From: Serilophus lunatus
Lineage: Eukaryota > Chordata > Aves > Passeriformes > Eurylaimidae
Direction: 5' to 3'
Assembly (NCBI GenBank): GCA_013399895.1
Contig: VXBA01003735.1
Location: forward strand, 155,348 to 219,347
Length of the DNA stretch: 64,000 bases
Shown: positions 61,701 to 64,000 of the stretch, in pieces
Numbering within the stretch: the first letter of the stretch is position 1
Layout of the letters: the number at the start of each line of letters is the position of its first letter
The notes under the pieces: generated by a model
What the model saw: only the letters and a program-made list of their open reading frames with translations
Database searches by the model: none
What the model was told of the DNA's origin: nothing
Made by a program: the position numbers and the translations under genes

Positions 61701-61815
61701 TGTGCTCCTACTCTAAAGCTTAGCTGGTGCCTCTTACCTGCCCTGCAGTCCACTCAGCGACTGGAGCTGGAATGCTGTACACAGAAATCCGGCTGGAGGG
61801 GAAAGCCCGTATCAT
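40599..61815 (-). CDS. Matriptase-like type II transmembrane serine protease, 17 coding exons
   Basis: A complete membrane-anchored trypsin-fold protease of 788 residues; the 17 phase-checked exons sum to 2367 bases including the stop. Order: cytosolic N-terminus 1-58 with Cys 33, 42, 46, 54 and 56; signal anchor about 59-80; SEA about 85-205; CUB1 about 216-346; CUB2 about 349-461; LDLa 463-498 and 503-538; activation site KKTR549-IVGG; catalytic domain 550-788. The triad is His591 (SAAHC), Asp645 (DYDIALL) and Ser739 (GDSGGP). Asp733 in the S1 pocket predicts cleavage after Lys/Arg. Cys540 can tether the propeptide to Cys665. The position beside C3orf52 is that of mammalian TMPRSS7, but FLGKYYFKSVVAAFSEG, the RYS and MGLH segments and GGVDACQGDSGGP resemble ST14 more than TMPRSS7. 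It has two LDLa repeats against four in ST14 and three in TMPRSS7. The introns contain only CR1 fragments and simple repeats. Confidence 0.93.
41170..41298. repeat. A/C-rich low-complexity tract
   Basis: About 130 bases almost free of G and T, built from irregular CAAAA, CCCAA and CCAAC units, in the last intron of the protease. Its minus-strand ORF (Trp/Phe/Leu-rich) is a composition artefact. Confidence 0.75.
43249..43262. repeat. (CA)n dinucleotide repeat
   Basis: Seven CA units within an A/C-rich stretch 60 bases from protease exon 16. Confidence 0.7.
43321..43457 (-). CDS. Protease exon 16
   Basis: Acceptor ctcccag, donor gtaatc. Encodes HLAKTLQEARVRIINQSVC through SRMLCAGNLNGGVDACQ. 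Carries the S1 specificity Asp733 and a conserved Cys pair. Very close to matriptase here (RVINQTTC, GGVDSCQ). Confidence 0.92.
44572..44588. repeat. Poly(T) run
   Basis: About 17 T residues 80 bases from protease exon 15. Simple sequence; could be the A-tail of a minus-strand retroposon, though no body is recognised. Confidence 0.6.
44670..44941 (-). CDS. Protease exon 15 (catalytic Asp)
   Basis: Acceptor ctttacag, donor gtatgt. Contains GWRVYMGLH, the RIIVHPQYDQSISDYDIALLE block with catalytic Asp645, QPICLPS (Cys665, propeptide disulfide partner) and VTGWG. Phase 2 in, 1 out. Confidence 0.93.
45496..45679 (-). CDS. Protease exon 14 (activation site and catalytic His)
   Basis: Acceptor tttctactag, donor gtatga. 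Encodes propeptide Cys540, the cleavage site KKTR-IVGGEDA, WPWQASL, and RWLISAAHC with His591. Cleavage after Arg549 would generate the Ile550 N-terminus that activates trypsin-fold proteases. Confidence 0.93.
46294..46413 (-). CDS. Protease exon 13 (LDLa module 2)
   Basis: Phase 1-1 exon with six Cys and the calcium-binding tail CDGKRDCADGSDE. Best match is the last LDLa of matriptase (YRCLNGLCLSKGNPECDG). The donor gtgtgg is weak; a nearby gtaaca would break the phase, so the weak site is preferred. Confidence 0.85.
47391..47498 (-). CDS. Protease exon 12 (LDLa module 1)
   Basis: Phase 1-1 exon, 36 residues with six Cys. The acidic C-terminal box reads CEEDSDENDC instead of the usual D-x-S-DE context, so calcium binding may be altered. 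Acceptor ctcttcag, donor gtaaat. Confidence 0.85.
48051..48490 (-). repeat. CR1 LINE, 3' end fragment
   Basis: In the minus orientation this is the CR1 3' UTR and end of ORF2. Read on plus it begins with two copies of TCACAAAA (the terminal short repeat), then tattctgagttggaaggga, cctggggagcctgt and ttcaggctgaaca. 5'-truncated, as most avian CR1 copies are, and inserted in the intron between CUB2 and LDLa1. Confidence 0.88.
51036..51169 (-). CDS. Protease exon 11 (CUB2, C-terminal part)
   Basis: Encodes RYCKALSEKNRN through VAINFHSDELVTHRGFYIEYKAI, the closing strands of a CUB domain (compare matriptase VRFHSDQSYTDTGFLAEY). Phase 2 in, 1 out; donor gtaagt. Confidence 0.9.
52017..52129 (-). 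CDS. Protease exon 10 (CUB2, middle)
   Basis: Encodes APLPGYKLSLKILVIQIQ through CDKDWLEIDGV. The CxxDWLEI stretch is the usual CUB Cys-acidic-aromatic element. Donor gtgagt; phase 0 in, 2 out. Confidence 0.9.
53002..53099 (-). CDS. Protease exon 9 (CUB2, N-terminal part)
   Basis: Encodes CGGHYISWNGTLSSPYYPSY through NIDCNWIIR. The SSPYYPSYYPPNIDCNW box is a textbook CUB start and nearly identical in type to both ST14 and TMPRSS7. Phase 1 in, 0 out. Confidence 0.93.
54556..54695 (-). CDS. Protease exon 8 (CUB1, C-terminal part)
   Basis: Encodes WCGPGAWTPSVVRLTSSSN, then VMLLTFSLDQREGNSILKAHFQAIPKI. SSSNVMLLTF matches matriptase HSSQNVLLITL. Acceptor tttcag, donor gtaagt; phase 2 in, 1 out. 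Confidence 0.9.
56980..57140 (+). repeat. CR1 LINE, 3' end fragment
   Basis: Plus-orientation CR1 3' UTR: cccagggaaggggtggtggc, then a gagttcaagtagcacctgga segment, ending ggagttggacttgaaaatga and ggtccctttcaac. Diverged and truncated. Lies in the intron between CUB1 exons, about 120 bases from exon 7. Confidence 0.85.
57261..57450 (-). CDS. Protease exon 7 (CUB1, N-terminal part)
   Basis: Acceptor gccaagccag, donor gtatga. Encodes NNRTLSLMNPKKSFYQWRL through LQNKIITR. An alternative AG nine bases inside would break the frame, so the upstream acceptor is used. Phase 1 in, 2 out. Confidence 0.82.
58250..58331 (-). CDS. Protease exon 6 (SEA-CUB1 linker)
   Basis: Encodes FVSSVCVVDNYQISVSDS and on to DVMLKS. 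Corresponds to matriptase FVVTSVVAFPTDSK... Acceptor ctctag, donor gtaatt; phase 0 in, 1 out. Confidence 0.72.
58377..58566 (-). CDS. Protease exon 5 (SEA domain, C-terminal half)
   Basis: Begins EGEFGLRAYHWNTFWAP after Ser147, paralleling matriptase EGSVIAYYWSEFSIP. The donor used (gtacct, exon end 58377) keeps frame with exon 6; a closer gtaaca would shift it. The SEA autocleavage motif G-S-V is replaced by G149-E-F. Confidence 0.83.
59559..59626 (-). CDS. Protease exon 4 (SEA domain, middle)
   Basis: Encodes LAERYESSFLGKYYFKSVVAAF, aligned with matriptase LLYSGVPFLGPYHKES-AVTAF. Acceptor tttgtcag, donor gtaggt; phase 0 in, 2 out. Confidence 0.9.
60492..60616 (-). CDS. Protease exon 3 (SEA domain, N-terminal part)
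   Basis: Encodes PAFSFIYIGGSVEIPNLNY through LLQAEAIQNF, with the NYT sequon. Acceptor cccccctcag, donor gtacgt; phase 1 in, 0 out. Position and length match the start of the matriptase SEA domain. Confidence 0.83.
61258..61426 (-). CDS. Protease exon 2 (juxtamembrane Cys cluster and signal anchor)
   Basis: Encodes a cytosolic Cys-rich stretch (CYPSYQEGLCQKDCF, KLCFCRRW), then a hydrophobic anchor (LLGILPVVSLAVTVIVLVVH). Basic residues before the anchor fit a type II topology. Acceptor cactag, donor gtaagt; phase 0 in, 1 out. Confidence 0.85.
61738..61815 (-). CDS. Protease exon 1 (start of the cytosolic tail)
   Basis: Twenty-six codons starting MIRAFPSSRISVYSIPAP, ending in phase 0 at donor gtaaga. 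The ATG is the only one in frame near the donor. A further 5' exon with an earlier start cannot be excluded. Confidence 0.72.
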
Positions 61816-62920
61816 GATGCTGTGACACAAATGCCTTTTGACAACTCTAATAACAGAACCCTAAATTAACCTCATTTCTTAAACATAATTCAGAATAGCA
61901 GGCTAGTCTCCCTGCCACACACACCGGGCTTCTCTTATTTCACCTTTGCCATACTGCTTGAAGCTGGAGCCAGCTGATCTGCAATCAAAGAAGGTGGGGA
62001 TGAAAAGTTACCATCACTGTAACTCTTTGTTTTCCTAACTGGCTAAGTAGGACATGGATACCATCATTTGAAAACAAATCACTTCTTTCAGAAATAATAG
62101 AGTACAGAAATAATTTATCACACAATGAAAAGGTCATGGAAGGAATTTACACAGAAAAAGTCCCAGAGCAACATAAATGAGGCAACTTATAGTAAAGACC
62201 CAGGAATCCACAGAAATGACAGAGAAGAAATGCTCAATACCACAGACTACCTGAATTTTCCAGTCTCAAGTAGATACCAAAGAATAAATGTAATTTCCTG
62301 TTTGAAAGAATAAAACAGCTTTAAGTAAGCAAATCAACAATTTCAGCATAGTCTGCATGTAAAATAAGAAAACCAAGGAGGTGTGAGAGAAATAACATCT
62401 TTTATGTGTTGAGAGAGACTGCACAATAAACAAAACCTAGAAAAGCAAAACAGGCCCAAGAAAAACCTCAGTCACTGAAAAATAATAAAAAAAAACCCAA
62501 CAAAACAAAACACAAAAGGAACAGACAAACCCCAATGCAGATCACACAGAGACTGCAGAAGGGATTAATTGGAAGGCAATCCCTACAGCTCAGAAATTCA
62601 AACTACAAGTGCAGACAGATGGCTTTAAGTCCTCTTTTTTTAAAACAGCCCATCTCTACTATACACACAACCTACTGACTGATACTTTGCCCCTTCCTTT
62701 ATAGAAAAGAATCAAAACCACAGAAAAAGCCTAGAGAAAACAAAACCACTTTTGCATAAAAATTGTATCAGGACCTTTCAGAAACAATATTTTTATTTGG
62801 GCAAGGACAAGATCATTGAAAGACATATCTCAGAAGAAATGAGTGAGTAAAGCCCTAAGGTCTCTCTTTACATGATCAATTGTACCTTCAGCTTCCCGAC
62901 ACATGATTGCACCTGCACTT
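61816..62920. other. Upstream flank of the protease; no gene recognised
   Basis: Probable promoter and 5' UTR of the minus-strand protease, though no TATA box or CpG-rich stretch stands out. Contains A-rich simple sequence near 62485-62530. The small plus-strand ORF at 62125-62313 has no recognisable feature. Confidence 0.5.
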
Positions 62921-64000
62921 AGTGGGGTTTTGGCTCGGCGGGGCTTTTGAGCTGAAACTGAGCACTAGGACTCCATTTCCCAGTGTGCTGTGTGAGTGGC
63001 TGGGTGGGAATTCAGCTCGGTGGGGCTTTCCTCTTGCATTTAAGGCTTAGGTCTTGTAGGGAACGTGGAAACCCGGAACGCGGTGAACAGGAGTAGGCAA
63101 ACAGGGTGGCAGAGTGGCAGTTAGTGCGGCAGTTTATGCAGGCAGGGCAGGCAGGCAGAGTTGAAGGTTTTCTGCTAGTAAGTTTAGTTTGTTGTTTTTG
63201 TTAGAAATGGTTTTTACAAGGTCAAAAACTGTAGTTAATGGAGGTGTGTGTAGCCAAATAGAACCTTCCAAAAGGGATGTGTCTGTACAGACCCCTTCCT
63301 CTGCAGAGTGTTTGAGCTTATCAGTGATTCCAGGGGCTGTTGCAGAAGAGACTCGCCTGAGGTGTGAACAGCTAAATAATCTCCTTTTGCTGGTGAACGA
63401 ACTTAGGGAAGAAGTTGATAGACTAAGGAGTATTAGGGAAAGTGAAAGGGAAATAGATAGGTGGAGCTCCACCCTTGCATTCTTGAGGGAGACCCACCAG
63501 GAGTCAGAAGACTCCTATGCCTCCAACTGCCAGGAAGTAGGAGGGCACTTGATCGATGAAGGGAAGTGGAAACGGGTCTCTGTTCAGGGAGGTAATAATA
63601 AAAATTCCTCTCGACCCCCATCACCAACCCAGGTATTGCTTCAGAATAGGTATGAGATCCTGAATATGGTGGGTCAGCCAGATGATTTAGAAGAAAATGA
63701 TTTACCCAGTGAGACTCCCAGTTATGCTTCATCTGTAGGACGGATCACCACCTCTAACATCAAAAAGAAAAGAAGGGTTGTCATAGTGGGGGACTCACTT
63801 CTTAGGGGAACAGAGGGTCCTATATGCCAACCGGACCCATCCCACAGGGAGGTCTGCTGCCTCCCTGGGGCCCGGGTACGAAACATCACTGAAAGACTTC
63901 CTGGGCTCATTCAGCCCTCTGATTATTACCCATTGCTGATACTGCAGGCTGANGAACTCATTGGGGGGGCTTTAAAATAGGTTTGAAGAGGGAAGGGGAT
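62921..64000 (+). mobile_element. CR1 LINE, 5' region with ORF1, running off the window
   Basis: Begins with a GC-rich 5' UTR (gctcggcggggctttt and a second gctcggtggggcttt) not seen elsewhere here, then ORF1, then a post-ORF1 segment (aggtttgaagagggaagggg). Most CR1 copies lack this 5' part, so the copy could be near full length if ORF2 follows beyond the edge. The exact 5' boundary is uncertain. Confidence 0.82.
63207..63980 (+). pseudogene. CR1 ORF1 protein, internally deleted
   Basis: ORF1 of an avian CR1 retrotransposon, the RNA-binding/esterase-like protein of the element. It starts MVFTRSK. A coiled-coil-like leucine/acidic stretch lies near 63345-63470. The esterase-type core VVIVGDSLLRG (GDSL at 63789-63800) is followed by CCLPGARVRNITERLP. 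After YYPLLILQ the frame jumps straight to a short C-terminal segment ending LIGGALK-stop, so the rest of the esterase domain is missing. The ambiguous base (n, 63953) sits at this junction. It is either a real internal deletion or an assembly collapse. Confidence 0.75.

Noticed and set aside
1..64000. CRISPR arrays, tRNA or rRNA genes, bacterial operons or phage elements
   Set aside because: The content is vertebrate exons, introns and CR1; no spaced direct-repeat array or tRNA-like gene was seen.

Overview
This is vertebrate nuclear DNA, almost certainly from a bird. It is AT-rich and intron-rich, and the recognisable interspersed repeats are CR1 LINEs: a 5' segment with ORF1 at the right edge, and truncated 3' ends at about 48.05-48.49 kb and 56.98-57.14 kb. 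The host genes were assembled by hand from splice sites, reading phase and protein similarity. The long single-frame ORFs mostly do not show them.

Layout from left to right: (1) 1-5.95 kb is non-coding, downstream of CD200. (2) 5.95-14.33 kb is CD200 (OX-2) on the minus strand: five coding exons and a TATA-box promoter. (3) 14.33-18.67 kb is intergenic. (4) 18.67-28.58 kb is a probable GCSAM (HGAL) orthologue on the plus strand: five small phase-compatible exons with N-terminal MGN and several SH2-type tyrosines. (5) 28.58-31.13 kb is intergenic. (6) 31.13-37.02 kb is C3orf52 (TTMP) on the minus strand, six exons. (7) 37.35-37.61 kb is a possible small tail-anchored protein gene on the plus strand, head-to-head with C3orf52. 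(8) 40.60-61.82 kb is a complete 17-exon type II transmembrane serine protease on the minus strand (TM, SEA, CUB, CUB, two LDLa, trypsin). Its phases close perfectly into 788 codons plus stop. (9) 62.92-64.0 kb is a CR1 element running off the end.

The order and relative orientation match human 3q13.2 (TMPRSS7, C3orf52, GCSAM, SLC9C1, CD200) read in reverse. Two things differ. The protease in the TMPRSS7 position looks more like matriptase (ST14) than TMPRSS7, and no SLC9C1 exons were recognised between GCSAM and CD200. CD200 and GCSAM are immune surface/signalling genes; C3orf52 and the protease are membrane proteins. This is a conserved neighbourhood, not an operon-like system.

The most interesting item is the matriptase-like protease. 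It has two LDLa modules and an altered SEA autocleavage motif, next to C3orf52. Gene identities rest on remembered family sequences; no database search was run.
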